NCBI GenBank assembly: GCA_900766245.1
Contig: CAAFUR010000020.1
Span: forward strand, 124,001 to 188,000
Direction: 5' to 3'
Source of the DNA: Veillonellaceae bacterium
Lineage (GTDB): Bacteria > Bacillota > Negativicutes > Veillonellales > Veillonellaceae
DNA: 64,000 nucleotides
The position numbers and the translations under genes were made by a program. This document shows positions 28,745 to 37,913 of this stretch, piece after piece. The notes below the pieces were generated by a model. The model worked only from the letters and a program-made list of their open reading frames with translations. It was not told the DNA's origin and did no database searches. Position 1 is the first letter of the stretch, and the number at the start of each line of letters is the position of its first letter.

Positions 28745-29378
28745 AGAAATAGGTACCATACAGAGTGTAAAACGTTCCCAAAGCTCACTTACCCTTGAAA
28801 TTGCAGGAACTGTCATTTTCGATGACTTAAGAATTGGTGATTCTGTAGCGGTCAATGGTGTGTGTTTAACAGCAACTACCATTGGAACCCAGAGATTTAC
28901 AGCAGACGTGATGCCGGAGTCTGTGAACATGACAACATTGCTCAATCTTTCCACAGGAAGTAAAGTCAACTTAGAACGAGCTATGGCTGCCAATGGTCGT
29001 TTCGGTGGCCACGTAGTGGCAGGCCATGTAGATGGTCAAGGTAAGATCATCGGTAAAGAACATGTGGGTAATTCCATTGTGTTTCGTATTGCTACCGATG
29101 ATGCTATTCTACACTATGTCATATACAAAGGATCTATCACTGTGGATGGAGCGAGTTTGACCGTTTCCAAGGTAGGAACTGGATGGTTTGAAATTTCAAT
29201 TATTCCTCATACAATTGGAAACACTATTTTGCAATATGCCACGATTGGCACTACAGTGAACTTAGAAACAGATATTTTTGGTCGTTATATCGAGCACTTT
29301 ATGAAAGGAACTCATCAGGAATCTAGTAATACTAGTACAGTAACGATGGATACTTTGGTGCGTAACGGCTTTTTATAG
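28725..29378 (+). CDS. ribE: riboflavin synthase alpha subunit
   Basis: 217 residues with two lumazine-binding repeats: MFTGIIEEIGTI with VNGVCLTAT in the first and GHVVAGHVDGQG with VDGASLTVS in the second. It dismutates two 6,7-dimethyl-8-ribityllumazine molecules to riboflavin. The start overlaps the ribD end, consistent with coupled translation. Confidence 0.97.
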   Translation: MFTGIIEEIGTIQSVKRSQSSLTLEIAGTVIFDDLRIGDSVAVNGVCLTATTIGTQRFTADVMPESVNMTTLLNLSTGSKVNLERAMAANGRFGGHVVAGHVDGQGKIIGKEHVGNSIVFRIATDDAILHYVIYKGSITVDGASLTVSKVGTGWFEISIIPHTIGNTILQYATIGTTVNLETDIFGRYIEHFMKGTHQESSNTSTVTMDTLVRNGFL

Positions 29379-29392
29379 AAAGGATGATACTC

Positions 29393-30589
29393 ATGTCCTA
29401 TACATTAAACTCTATTGAAGAAGTAATTGAAGACTTAAAAGCAGGTAAGCCTGTGATTATTGTAGATGATGAAAGTCGCGAAAACGAAGGTGATTTAGTA
29501 TTGGCAGCTGAATTTGCTACTCGTGAAAGCATTAATTTTATTATCAAAGAGGCTCGAGGTTTACTGTGTACACCGATGCTGGAGAGTGATTTGCTACGAC
29601 TTGGTATTCCTCAAATGGTAGAAAGGAATACGGATAATCATGAAACAGCATTCACTGTGTCAGTAGACCATGTGGATACTACCACAGGTATTTCTCCAGA
29701 AGAACGTGCTGTAACGATGCAAAAACTTATTGATCCAAATGCAAAACCAGAAGATTTTAGACGTCCTGGACACGTATTTCCATTGCGTTATAAAGAGGGT
29801 GGAGTATTAGTGCGCCAAGGCCATACAGAAGCATCTATTGACCTTTGTAAACTAGCTGGATTATATCCTGCGGCAGCAATTTGTGAAATCACCAATGATG
29901 AAGGCTATATGTCTCGTATGGATGATTTATTGACTTTCAGTAAAAAACATGGTTTGAAAATTGCCTCTGTGGAAGCCTTGATAGAATACAGAAAACGTCA
30001 CGATAAATTGGTGAGTATTGCAGCAGAAACGAAGTTACCTACGAAATACGGTGATTTCCGCATCATTATATTTAAAAATGAAGTGGACCATAAAGAACAT
30101 CTTATGATTGTAAAAGGTGATGTGCGTGGTAAATCTGACGTGTTAATGCGCATTCATTCCGAATGTTTGACCGGCGATGTGTTCGGTTCTCATCGTTGTG
30201 ACTGTGGGGAACAACTGGAAAATGCGTTGCGATGCATTGAAGAGCAAGGAGAAGGCATCGTTATCTACATGCGTCAAGAAGGACGTGGCATTGGGTTAAC
30301 GAATAAAATTAAAGCCTATACATTACAGGATCAAGGCTACGATACAGTAGAAGCTAATGTGAAGTTAGGATTCCCTCCTGATATGCGTGAATACTCGTTG
30401 GCAGCACAAATGTTGCGCGAATTAGATGTAAAAAGTGTTAAGCTATTAACAAACAATCCTGAAAAGAAAGAGGATTTAGAACGTTGGGGAATTACTGTAT
30501 CTAAGCGTGTTCCTATCGTTATCAAAGCAAATAGCATTAATGCAAAATATTTAAATACAAAAAAAGAAAAAATGCGTCATATGCTGTAA
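29393..30589 (+). CDS. ribBA: 3,4-dihydroxy-2-butanone 4-phosphate synthase / GTP cyclohydrolase II
   Basis: 398 residues fusing both entry steps of the pathway. The RibB half shows GKPVIIVDDESRENEGDLV and GHVFPLRYKEGGVL; the RibA half shows RIHSECLTGDVFGSHRCDCG, whose cysteines bind zinc, and YMRQEGRGIGL. AAAGGA (29379-29384) supports the ATG at 29393; an ATG at 29384 overlaps that site. Confidence 0.97.
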   Translation: MSYTLNSIEEVIEDLKAGKPVIIVDDESRENEGDLVLAAEFATRESINFIIKEARGLLCTPMLESDLLRLGIPQMVERNTDNHETAFTVSVDHVDTTTGISPEERAVTMQKLIDPNAKPEDFRRPGHVFPLRYKEGGVLVRQGHTEASIDLCKLAGLYPAAAICEITNDEGYMSRMDDLLTFSKKHGLKIASVEALIEYRKRHDKLVSIAAETKLPTKYGDFRIIIFKNEVDHKEHLMIVKGDVRGKSDVLMRIHSECLTGDVFGSHRCDCGEQLENALRCIEEQGEGIVIYMRQEGRGIGLTNKIKAYTLQDQGYDTVEANVKLGFPPDMREYSLAAQMLRELDVKSVKLLTNNPEKKEDLERWGITVSKRVPIVIKANSINAKYLNTKKEKMRHML

Positions 30590-30667
30590 TATAATGTATG
30601 AAAGTAATATTTAGCGTATGGAGCGCTCAGGTCTAAATATGTCTACTATAAATAGAGGAGAATTACA

Positions 30668-31126
30668 ATGATTCAAGAAGGTAAATTAATAGGGACAGGT
30701 AAGAAATTTGCTATTATCGGTTCCCGTTTTAATGAGTTCATCACATCCAAATTAATTAGCGGTGCAAAAGATGCATTATTGCGTCATGATGTACAAGATG
30801 GCGACATTACTACTATTTGGGTACCAGGTGCTTTTGAAATTCCTTTGATTGCTCAAAAAGCGGCAAAAAGTGGTAAATATGATGCTGTCATTTGTTTAGG
30901 TGCTGTTATTCGTGGCGCCACAACCCATTATGATTATGTGTGTAATGAAGTAGCAAAAGGTATTGCTCATGTGTCTTTAGATTCTGGCGTACCTGTTATG
31001 TTCGGTGTAGTAACAACAGAAAACATTGAACAAGCTATCGAACGTGCTGGTACAAAAGCTGGTAATAAAGGCTTTGATTGCGCCATGGGTGCTATCGAAA
31101 TGATTAATCTATTGGAATCTATGTAG
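30668..31126 (+). CDS. ribH: 6,7-dimethyl-8-ribityllumazine synthase
   Basis: 152 residues, usual length. Core blocks are IGSRFNEFITSKLISGA, WVPGAFEIPL, CLGAVIRGATTHYDYV and VPVMFGVVTTENIEQA. It condenses the pyrimidine and butanone phosphate to lumazine, and is often an icosahedral shell. GAGGAG supports the start. It follows ribBA after 78 bp and is the last rib gene; no terminator is obvious before hslO. Confidence 0.97.
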   Translation: MIQEGKLIGTGKKFAIIGSRFNEFITSKLISGAKDALLRHDVQDGDITTIWVPGAFEIPLIAQKAAKSGKYDAVICLGAVIRGATTHYDYVCNEVAKGIAHVSLDSGVPVMFGVVTTENIEQAIERAGTKAGNKGFDCAMGAIEMINLLESM

Positions 31127-31140
31127 AAAGAAGGATATCC

Positions 31141-32013
31141 GTGGATTTTATTAAACGTTATACAACAGCAGAAGGGTTGCGTCTATCTATTGCCGTAACT
31201 ACTGATACCGTAGAAGAGGCGAGAGTTCGCCATGATTTGTGGCCCGTAGCAACAGCTGCCTTAGGTCGTACTATGACTGGGGCTATGCTAATGGCTAGTG
31301 ATTTTAAAAATGATGAAAATGTAAGTATCCGATTGCGTGGAGATGGACCGTTAGGCATAGTTCATGTGGATGCATTTAGTAATAATACTGTGCGAGGCTA
31401 TGTGGACCATCCCCATGTAGATGTACCGCTATTGCGAGAAGGGAAACTCGATGTAGGGGCCGCTGTAGGTCGTAATGGAGAAGTTCAAGTGACTCGGTTT
31501 ACTAAACTACGTCAGAACTATACCTCCCAAAGCCCTATCCAAACAGGCGAAGTGGCGGAAGATTTAGCTTATTATCTAGCTATGTCTGAGCAAGTAGGTT
31601 CTGTTCTTAGTTTAGGTGTACTAGTGGATCCAGATTACCATACAATTGTAGCAGGTGGTTTTTTAGTACAAGCTTTACCAGATGTAACGAATGATGCGTT
31701 TGACAAAATTGAAGCAAATCTGAAAACCATTGGGCCTGTGACTAATTATTTGAAAGCAAATCCTAATGCGGAACACTTGATGGAACGTATTTTGGATGGA
31801 TTTACTGTACAAGAGGTCTATAGTGAGCGTATTCATTTTGCATGTCCTTGTAGTCGAGAGCGATTTTTTGATCGCTTAGCAAGCTTACCAATGCATGATA
31901 AACAAGAACTAGCCCAAGATGAAGTGACAGAATTAACCTGTCATTATTGTAATGAAAAATATCATTTTTCTAAGGAAGATATGCAAACTTTATTAATCGA
32001 AGAAACACATTAA
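31141..32013 (+). CDS. hslO: redox-regulated chaperone Hsp33
   Basis: 290 residues. The C-terminal redox switch shows Cys235-x-Cys237 (CPCSRERF) and Cys267-x-x-Cys270 (CHYCNEKY), the zinc set released on oxidation. N-terminal blocks RHDLWPVATAALGRTMTGA and LRGDGPLGIVHVDA match Hsp33. The start is GTG at 31141 behind AAGGA. It lies 14 bp after ribH and may be read with the rib operon. Confidence 0.96.
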   Translation: MDFIKRYTTAEGLRLSIAVTTDTVEEARVRHDLWPVATAALGRTMTGAMLMASDFKNDENVSIRLRGDGPLGIVHVDAFSNNTVRGYVDHPHVDVPLLREGKLDVGAAVGRNGEVQVTRFTKLRQNYTSQSPIQTGEVAEDLAYYLAMSEQVGSVLSLGVLVDPDYHTIVAGGFLVQALPDVTNDAFDKIEANLKTIGPVTNYLKANPNAEHLMERILDGFTVQEVYSERIHFACPCSRERFFDRLASLPMHDKQELAQDEVTELTCHYCNEKYHFSKEDMQTLLIEETH

Positions 32014-32041
32014 TACTACTTGTTTCTATGGAGGGAGCGGT

Positions 32042-33094
32042 ATGAAAAGTATTGAATGGAATGGATCAGAAGTTATTATCTTAGATCAAACGAAATTACC
32101 TACATCTGTGGAATATGTACGTTGTACTGATTGGCGTCAAGTGGCTGAAGCTATTAAAATGCTTCGTGTTCGTGGGGCCCCTGCGATCGGTGTATCCGCT
32201 GCCTATGGATTAATTCTTGCCTTCCGTGAAAGCTATCATCGTGGTGGTGCTAGTGCAGAGATTCTATCTGAATTTAGAGCCTTTGCAGAAACGTTACGTC
32301 AAACTAGACCGACAGCTGTTAATTTAATGTGGGCTATCGATCGAGTATTACGTGTGGTAGATACTTTCAAAGGAGATATTAGCGAATTAGATGCGGTTCT
32401 TGTAAAGGAAGCTATCGCCATCGATACAGAAGATGTAGCCTTAAATGAAAGTATGGCAAAACATGGGGCTACCTTATTCCAAGATAAAGAATCCTATCGC
32501 ATTTTGACACATTGTAATGCAGGAGCTTTGGCTACAGCAGGAATAGGTACTGCCTTAGGCGTGATCCGTGAAGTTCACGCACAAGGTAAGCTAGATCGTG
32601 TCTATGCAGATGAAACAAGACCATTATTGCAAGGCTCTCGGTTAACGGCCTTTGAACTACATGAAGACGGTATTCCTGTGACATTGCAAACTGACAATAT
32701 GGCTGGTTACGCTATGCAACAAGGTCTTATTGATGCAATTATTGTAGGAGCTGACCGTATTACTCTAGAAGGTGATGTGGCAAATAAAATTGGCACCTAT
32801 AGTGTAGCCGTATTGGCCAAACATCATAATATTCCTTTTTATGTAGCAGCGCCGTATAGTACTTTTGATTTTTCCATGGAACAAGGAGCACATATTCCTA
32901 TTGAAATGCGTAATCCTCAAGAAGTATTACAATTCCAAGGCGTGCCTTCTGCACCACAAGGTATTGAAGTATTGAATCCGGCTTTCGATGTCACACCTCA
33001 TGATTTAGTGACAGCTATTATTACAGAAGAAGGGGTATTACGTCCTCCATTTAAAGAAAGTATTCGTGATTTAGAAGAAAAGAAAATGAAGTAG
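32042..33094 (+). CDS. mtnA: S-methyl-5-thioribose-1-phosphate isomerase
   Basis: 350 residues. RVRGAPAIGVSAAYGL, the catalytic cysteine block THCNAGALATAGIGTALG, ADETRPLLQGSRLTA and ADRITLEGDVANKIGTY are diagnostic of MtnA over the related eIF2B subunits. It converts methylthioribose-1-phosphate (or 5-deoxyribose-1-phosphate) to the ribulose form. GGAGGGAG precedes the ATG. It is 9 bp upstream of mtaD, pairing isomerase and deaminase of AdoMet by-product salvage. Confidence 0.95.
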   Translation: MKSIEWNGSEVIILDQTKLPTSVEYVRCTDWRQVAEAIKMLRVRGAPAIGVSAAYGLILAFRESYHRGGASAEILSEFRAFAETLRQTRPTAVNLMWAIDRVLRVVDTFKGDISELDAVLVKEAIAIDTEDVALNESMAKHGATLFQDKESYRILTHCNAGALATAGIGTALGVIREVHAQGKLDRVYADETRPLLQGSRLTAFELHEDGIPVTLQTDNMAGYAMQQGLIDAIIVGADRITLEGDVANKIGTYSVAVLAKHHNIPFYVAAPYSTFDFSMEQGAHIPIEMRNPQEVLQFQGVPSAPQGIEVLNPAFDVTPHDLVTAIITEEGVLRPPFKESIRDLEEKKMK

Positions 33095-33103
33095 GAGTTA
33101 ACT

Positions 33104-34381
33104 ATGGTTGATGTTGTTATCACACATGTAGATGTGTTACAAGGAAATACAATTCTAAAAGATACTGCTATTGTTATTGAAAATGGATATATTAAAGAGT
33201 TTCTTACCAATGATACAGTCCCTCAAGCTAAGGAAGTAATCGATGGAAAAGGCATGCTTGCTGCTCCAGGACTAATCAATACGCATACGCATATTGCTAT
33301 GGGATTATTGCGTAATTACGCAGATGATCTAGAGTTAATGGATTGGTTACAGACTGCTATTTGGCCAGCAGAAGCTAAATTGAATAATCACTTAGTCTAT
33401 TGGGGTACACAATTAGGTATTGCAGAAATGTTCCGTTCAGGTACCACTTGTTTTAGTGATATGTATTTCTTTATGGATCAAACGGCTGAAGCTATTAAAG
33501 AAACAGGTATTCGTGCCGTTTTATCTCGTGGTATGGCTGGCGTTGCGCCTACGGCAGAACAAGCGTTAGTAGAAAGTAAAGAATTGTTTGAAGCATATCA
33601 CGGTTACAACCAAGATCAAATCAAGGTGATGTTAGGACCTCATGCACCATATACTTGTCCCGATAATTATTTGGAACGAGTGGTTCAATTAGGTCATGAT
33701 TTAGGGGCACAAGTTCATATGCATTTAAGTGAAACAAAAGGAGAAGTGGAAAATGTCATAAAAGCTACTGGCAAAACTCCTATTGCGCATATGAATGACT
33801 TGGGCTTATTTGATTTAGGCTGTTTAGCGGCTCACTGTGTACACGTAACAGATGAAGATATGGATATCATGAAAGAAAAATCCGTTCGTGTAGCACATAA
33901 TCCACAATCTAACTTAAAATTAGCTAGTGGCATTGCGCCAGTGCCAGAAATGCTTGCTAAAGGGATTGTGGTAGGTTTAGGTACAGATGGTTCTGCTAGT
34001 AACAATAATGCAGATATGCTAGAAGAAGTGCGTTTGGCAGCCATGTTACATAAAGCTCGTCTATATGATCCATTGGCTATACCTGCCCAAACAGCTTGGG
34101 AACTTGGTACCGTTATGGGTGCAAAAGCATTAGATTATCATGATTTGGGTGTATTAGATGTAGGGTATCGTGCAGATATTGTGCTCTATAATACATCAGG
34201 ATTACATTGGCAACCACGGTATAATGATGTAGCATCCCTAGTGTATGCGGCCAATTCATCAGATGCGAATACTGTTCTTGTGGCTGGTAAAGTAGTGATG
34301 AAAGATAAGGAACTACTGACCATTGATGAGGAAAAATTGCGTTATGAAATACAACAAGCGCAGGCGATCTTTCAAGGGTAA
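33104..34381 (+). CDS. mtaD: 5-methylthioadenosine/S-adenosylhomocysteine deaminase
   Basis: 425-residue amidohydrolase. Metal ligands appear in LINTHTHIAMGLLRNYADDL, VHMHLSETKGEV, AAHCVHVTDED and LGTDGSASNNNADM. It deaminates methylthioadenosine, S-adenosylhomocysteine and possibly 5'-deoxyadenosine. AGGAG precedes the ATG. No nucleosidase or mtnK/mtnP gene is in the window, so later steps are not visible. Confidence 0.92.
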   Translation: MVDVVITHVDVLQGNTILKDTAIVIENGYIKEFLTNDTVPQAKEVIDGKGMLAAPGLINTHTHIAMGLLRNYADDLELMDWLQTAIWPAEAKLNNHLVYWGTQLGIAEMFRSGTTCFSDMYFFMDQTAEAIKETGIRAVLSRGMAGVAPTAEQALVESKELFEAYHGYNQDQIKVMLGPHAPYTCPDNYLERVVQLGHDLGAQVHMHLSETKGEVENVIKATGKTPIAHMNDLGLFDLGCLAAHCVHVTDEDMDIMKEKSVRVAHNPQSNLKLASGIAPVPEMLAKGIVVGLGTDGSASNNNADMLEEVRLAAMLHKARLYDPLAIPAQTAWELGTVMGAKALDYHDLGVLDVGYRADIVLYNTSGLHWQPRYNDVASLVYAANSSDANTVLVAGKVVMKDKELLTIDEEKLRYEIQQAQAIFQG

Positions 34382-34384
34382 TGC

Positions 34385-34445
34385 TACCCATCAGTGTATC
34401 CCGGCATAGTAGTTATATGTAATACCTATGCTGGAATCATGGGTA
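34385..34445 (+). other. two-tier hairpin downstream of mtaD
   Basis: Outer stem TACCCAT (34385-34391) with ATGGGTA (34439-34445); inner stem CCGGCATAG (34401-34409) with CTATGCTGG (34426-34434). No T run follows; a structured 3' RNA element is likely. Confidence 0.55.
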
Positions 34446-34492
34446 ATAGTAGGGTTCTAATACTATGAAAGTTTAATAGGTATAACCTATAT

Positions 34493-34519
34493 AAGCGAGG
34501 TCTTTAGGGCCTCGCTTTT
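34493..34519 (+). terminator. terminator after mtaD
   Basis: AGCGAGG (34494-34500) pairs with CCTCGCT (34510-34516) followed by T residues. Confidence 0.75.
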
Positions 34520-34521
34520 AA

Positions 34522-34550
34522 TTGACAAAAATTATCAACTATTATAATAT
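34522..34550 (+). promoter_or_regulatory. promoter of the binding-protein/TonB-receptor operon
   Basis: Consensus TTGACA at 34522-34527; -10 is TAATAT at 34545-34550 (17-bp spacer), overlapping TATAAT at 34543-34548 (15-bp spacer). Confidence 0.7.
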
Positions 34551-34626
34551 AGAAGTAATTTATTTAACATTTTGTAAATTTAAGTAACAAGTGAGCAAGT
34601 GCTCAATATATAGTATTCGGATAAGT

Positions 34627-34657
34627 TCCATTTTCCACAGGGAAAATGGATTTTTTT
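34627..34657 (+). terminator. leader terminator/attenuator before the binding-protein gene
   Basis: TCCATTTTCC (34627-34636) pairs perfectly with GGAAAATGGA (34641-34650) around ACAG and is followed by seven T. It lies after the promoter and only a few bases before the AGGAG at 34661-34665, so it may act as an attenuator. A small TGAGC/GCTCA hairpin sits upstream near 34592-34605. Confidence 0.8.
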
Positions 34658-34672
34658 ATTAGGAGAATAGAA

Positions 34673-35623
34673 ATGCAACTCAGGAAATTACTGGCATGTG
34701 CAACAATCCTTTGCGGCATGATGATCATTTCAGGGTGTTCTTGGACAGGGCTTCAACAAAGTGTAATTACTCAGGAAGCCTCTACAAGAACGGAAATCGA
34801 TAAGACGGGTACGTCCGTTGTTATGCCAACTCATCCTAAGCGCGTAGTCATATTGAATACAGCTAATATTGATATGTACTTAGCGGTACAAGGAAGTATA
34901 GTGGGCCGTATGGATGCGGCTTCCTTATCAGGAGAGTTAAAAGATAAAGTGAAGGATATCCCGTCTGTAGGAAATACATATAATCCTGATGTAGAAAAAA
35001 TTATTAGCCTCAATCCTGATTTGGTGATTGGTATGAATATAGCAAATCATATCAAACTAAGAGAGGCTTTACAGGCTGCCAATATTCCTTTATACATTAA
35101 TGATTTGGATTCCTTTGAAGATGTGAATAGATCCTTGCAACTATTCGGTGAGCTAACGAATCATCCAGACATAAGCAAGATGCAAATAGAGAAAATCAAT
35201 ACTGTATTTGCAGACTATCAAGGGAAAATAAAGGATAAGCCACATCCTAAAACATTGTTGTTACTGGGTACACCAGGTAATCTAAACGTCAGTACAAATC
35301 ATTCTTTCAGCGGTAAATTGTTAGATACATTAGGTGCCGATAACATTGGTAAATATATGAAGAGTGAAGCACCTTATGTGCCACTGAGTTTAGAATTTAT
35401 ACAGGAACAAAATCCTGAGCGAATTATTTTTGTAGTTATGTATCCAGATCCATCGATTAAGGAATCCTTTTTGAAAGAAATGCAATCGAATCCAGCTTGG
35501 CAACATATCAAAGCCGTAGAAACGGGGCAGATTCACTATGTACCGGGGGGTTTGTTTGCTTTGAACCCTGGTACAAGAATAACAAAAACATTGGAATTAA
35601 TGTATAACGCATTATATGAATAA
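34673..35623 (+). CDS. ABC-type periplasmic binding lipoprotein (BtuF/FhuD class)
   Basis: About 316 residues. A signal peptide with lipobox IISGC places the lipid-anchored Cys at 22. The fold of metal-chelate binding proteins is shown by HPKRVVILNTANIDMYLA, NPDVEKIISLNPDLVIGM, and C-terminal QEQNPERIIFVV and PAWQHIKAVETGQIHYVPG. The ligand may be corrinoid, haem or siderophore; it cannot be told from sequence by eye. No permease or ATPase gene is adjacent. ATG 34673 has AGGAG at proper spacing; an in-frame ATG at 34646 lies inside the terminator stem. The TonB receptor follows after 18 bp. Confidence 0.85.
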   Translation: MQLRKLLACATILCGMMIISGCSWTGLQQSVITQEASTRTEIDKTGTSVVMPTHPKRVVILNTANIDMYLAVQGSIVGRMDAASLSGELKDKVKDIPSVGNTYNPDVEKIISLNPDLVIGMNIANHIKLREALQAANIPLYINDLDSFEDVNRSLQLFGELTNHPDISKMQIEKINTVFADYQGKIKDKPHPKTLLLLGTPGNLNVSTNHSFSGKLLDTLGADNIGKYMKSEAPYVPLSLEFIQEQNPERIIFVVMYPDPSIKESFLKEMQSNPAWQHIKAVETGQIHYVPGGLFALNPGTRITKTLELMYNALYE

Positions 35624-35641
35624 TTTTTAGGAGGTTGTATC

Positions 35642-37789
35642 ATGAATAAACTAGTAAAAGCATCTCTATATGGAGCTATTTTCAGTACTTTATTAGCACC
35701 TACATATGCAACATATGCAATGGATGCCAGTGATAATAATATAGTAGTTGTTACGGCATCAAAACGAGCAGAAACTATTAAAAATAGTCCTGCTGCGGTG
35801 CAAGTTATTACACAAGCAGATATGAAACGGTTAGGGGCAGATACAGTAGAAAGTGCATTACAATTAGCTGATAATATTAATTTATCAGAAGCAGGGATGA
35901 CTGGTAATCAGGTGATGATTCGTGGTATGGAATCACGCCATTCCCTTGTGCTTGTCAACGGCCGTCGTTTAGCTGGTGAAGATGCATCCAATACGACGAA
36001 TGTGTACACTTTGCGCCGTATTAATTTAGACCAAGTTGATCGCATTGAAATTGTCCGTGGATCATCCTCTGCTTTATATGGCTCAGATGCGATGGGCGGC
36101 ATCATTAATATTATTACGAAGCAGCCTACTCATATGTCACAATCTTTTGGTGTATCTAGCGGTACTAAACATGAGCAAGCACATTATACATTTAATAGTG
36201 GGACTCAAGGTCGTTGGAATGCAAGTTTCAATGTGAATGTGACGAAAGAAAGACCTATTAATCGACATATGGTAGATCAGACTTTCAATGAAAGAACAAA
36301 ACAATTAACAGGCTATACAGAAGGATATCGTCGTATCATGTATGGACATAAGCAATCCTATAATAGTAGTGTTATTTATGATTTAAAAAATGCTAACCAA
36401 AATAAAATTAAAGTAGATTTCAGTTATTTTAAAGAAAAATTACAAACTGATAATGCTGATAAGTATGCGACTGTATTCCATAAAAGTGGAATGGTATTTA
36501 TGGCAGGGGCAAAAATGGTTCCTGTGAATTTAAATAAGCAAGAACAGTTTGATAATAAGAGTATTCAAACTGGTATTACCTATACAGGTAAAACAGCAAG
36601 AAATGCCTATGAAATTTCTACTTATTATAGTCAATTAGACAAATCTTACCGTATGACAGATAGTCGGACCTTACCTGAAGGTGTTATCAATGTGATGATG
36701 CCAAGTAAACCACCAACACCACCAACATTATTGAAGTTTGATTATCAATCTTTGTATCCAGCTAGTGATTATGATACGTCTAAGTACAAAAACATTGTTC
36801 TCGAAGGAAAGGACACTATGTATGTAGGAGATCATCATAATGTAACGTTTGGTGGTGAGTACCGACGTGTCATCTATGAAGGTACTCGCCTAGGTGGATG
36901 GGATACACATAAAATGAAACAAACTAAAAAGTTTCATTATGATTCTTGGGCAACATACTTAGAAGATTTGTGGCAAGTCAATGCAAAACTTTCTTTTACA
37001 CCAGCTATTCGTTATGAACACAATAGTCAATTTGGACATAATGTAACACCAAAAGTGGGTGTAGTTTATGGAATCGATACACATACACGGATGAAATTCA
37101 ACTTTGGTAAAGGATACAAAGCCCCAAGTATTTCAGAATTATACTTAAATATGTTCCATACAACACCAATCGGAGTATTGAATATTATTGGAAATCCAAA
37201 TTTGAAACCTGAAACTTCTACCTCTTTTGATATTGCATTGGAAGCAGAACGGGGTAAAACATTTGGTAAAGCATCCTATTACCATACACGTGTAAGTAAT
37301 CTAATTGATAGTCATCGGATACAATCTGATGTGCCAGGTGTATCACAACGTCATCAATATTACAATGTAGGTAAAGCTAAAATTCAAGGGGTAGAGTTGA
37401 GTCTAGGTCACAAAGTAACTGACCGTCTTACCCTAAAAGGAACCTTCAACTATATCGATGCCAAAGATATGAGTACTCATGAACGTTTAAGTAATCGTCC
37501 ACGTTCTATTAGCACGTTACAGCTGATTTATGATGACCATAAATCCAATGGATATAGTGCTGTATTATGGAATAGTTTTACACATAAATATGGTTTTGAA
37601 GAAGCGCGAAATCGCGGTGCTAGTAGTTATAATGAATACTCTTTTAATACATTAAATTTCAGTGTCAATAAAAAATGGAATAATGGATTATCTGCCTACA
37701 TAGGAATTGATAATCTATTAAATCGTGAAGTTCATGATTTGTATATTGATGGTCGTATGTATCGAATTGGTATGGAAATGAAATTATAA
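35642..37789 (+). CDS. TonB-dependent outer-membrane receptor
   Basis: 715 residues. Signal peptide about 1-27 (ending PTYATYA), a TonB-box-like NIVVVTA near residue 35, then a plug domain with SPAAVQVITQADMKR, QVMIRGMESRHSLVLVNGRR, RIEIVRGSSSALYGSDAMGG and IINIITK. The rest is beta-barrel with many aromatic-ended strands, including FNFGKGYKAPSISELY and NPNLKPETSTSFDIALE. The last strand ends in YRIGMEMKL, without the terminal Phe common in Proteobacteria. The gene shows the cell has an outer membrane. AGGAGG precedes the ATG. With the binding protein it should import one metal-chelate ligand. Confidence 0.93.
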   Translation: MNKLVKASLYGAIFSTLLAPTYATYAMDASDNNIVVVTASKRAETIKNSPAAVQVITQADMKRLGADTVESALQLADNINLSEAGMTGNQVMIRGMESRHSLVLVNGRRLAGEDASNTTNVYTLRRINLDQVDRIEIVRGSSSALYGSDAMGGIINIITKQPTHMSQSFGVSSGTKHEQAHYTFNSGTQGRWNASFNVNVTKERPINRHMVDQTFNERTKQLTGYTEGYRRIMYGHKQSYNSSVIYDLKNANQNKIKVDFSYFKEKLQTDNADKYATVFHKSGMVFMAGAKMVPVNLNKQEQFDNKSIQTGITYTGKTARNAYEISTYYSQLDKSYRMTDSRTLPEGVINVMMPSKPPTPPTLLKFDYQSLYPASDYDTSKYKNIVLEGKDTMYVGDHHNVTFGGEYRRVIYEGTRLGGWDTHKMKQTKKFHYDSWATYLEDLWQVNAKLSFTPAIRYEHNSQFGHNVTPKVGVVYGIDTHTRMKFNFGKGYKAPSISELYLNMFHTTPIGVLNIIGNPNLKPETSTSFDIALEAERGKTFGKASYYHTRVSNLIDSHRIQSDVPGVSQRHQYYNVGKAKIQGVELSLGHKVTDRLTLKGTFNYIDAKDMSTHERLSNRPRSISTLQLIYDDHKSNGYSAVLWNSFTHKYGFEEARNRGASSYNEYSFNTLNFSVNKKWNNGLSAYIGIDNLLNREVHDLYIDGRMYRIGMEMKL

Positions 37790-37821
37790 GATAAAATCCT
37801 AGAAACTATAGGGGACTAGGC

Positions 37822-37850
37822 TTGACAAATATATGTCAACTGCTTATAAT
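37822..37850 (+). promoter_or_regulatory. consensus sigma-A promoter of rpsU
   Basis: TTGACA (37822-37827) and TATAAT (37845-37850) with an exact 17-bp spacer. Confidence 0.9.
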
Positions 37851-37913
37851 ATCTGTATGTGCGTATATAAATTACCTGCACTTCCATTATACGTTTTGGA
37901 GGGGGGGATATAG

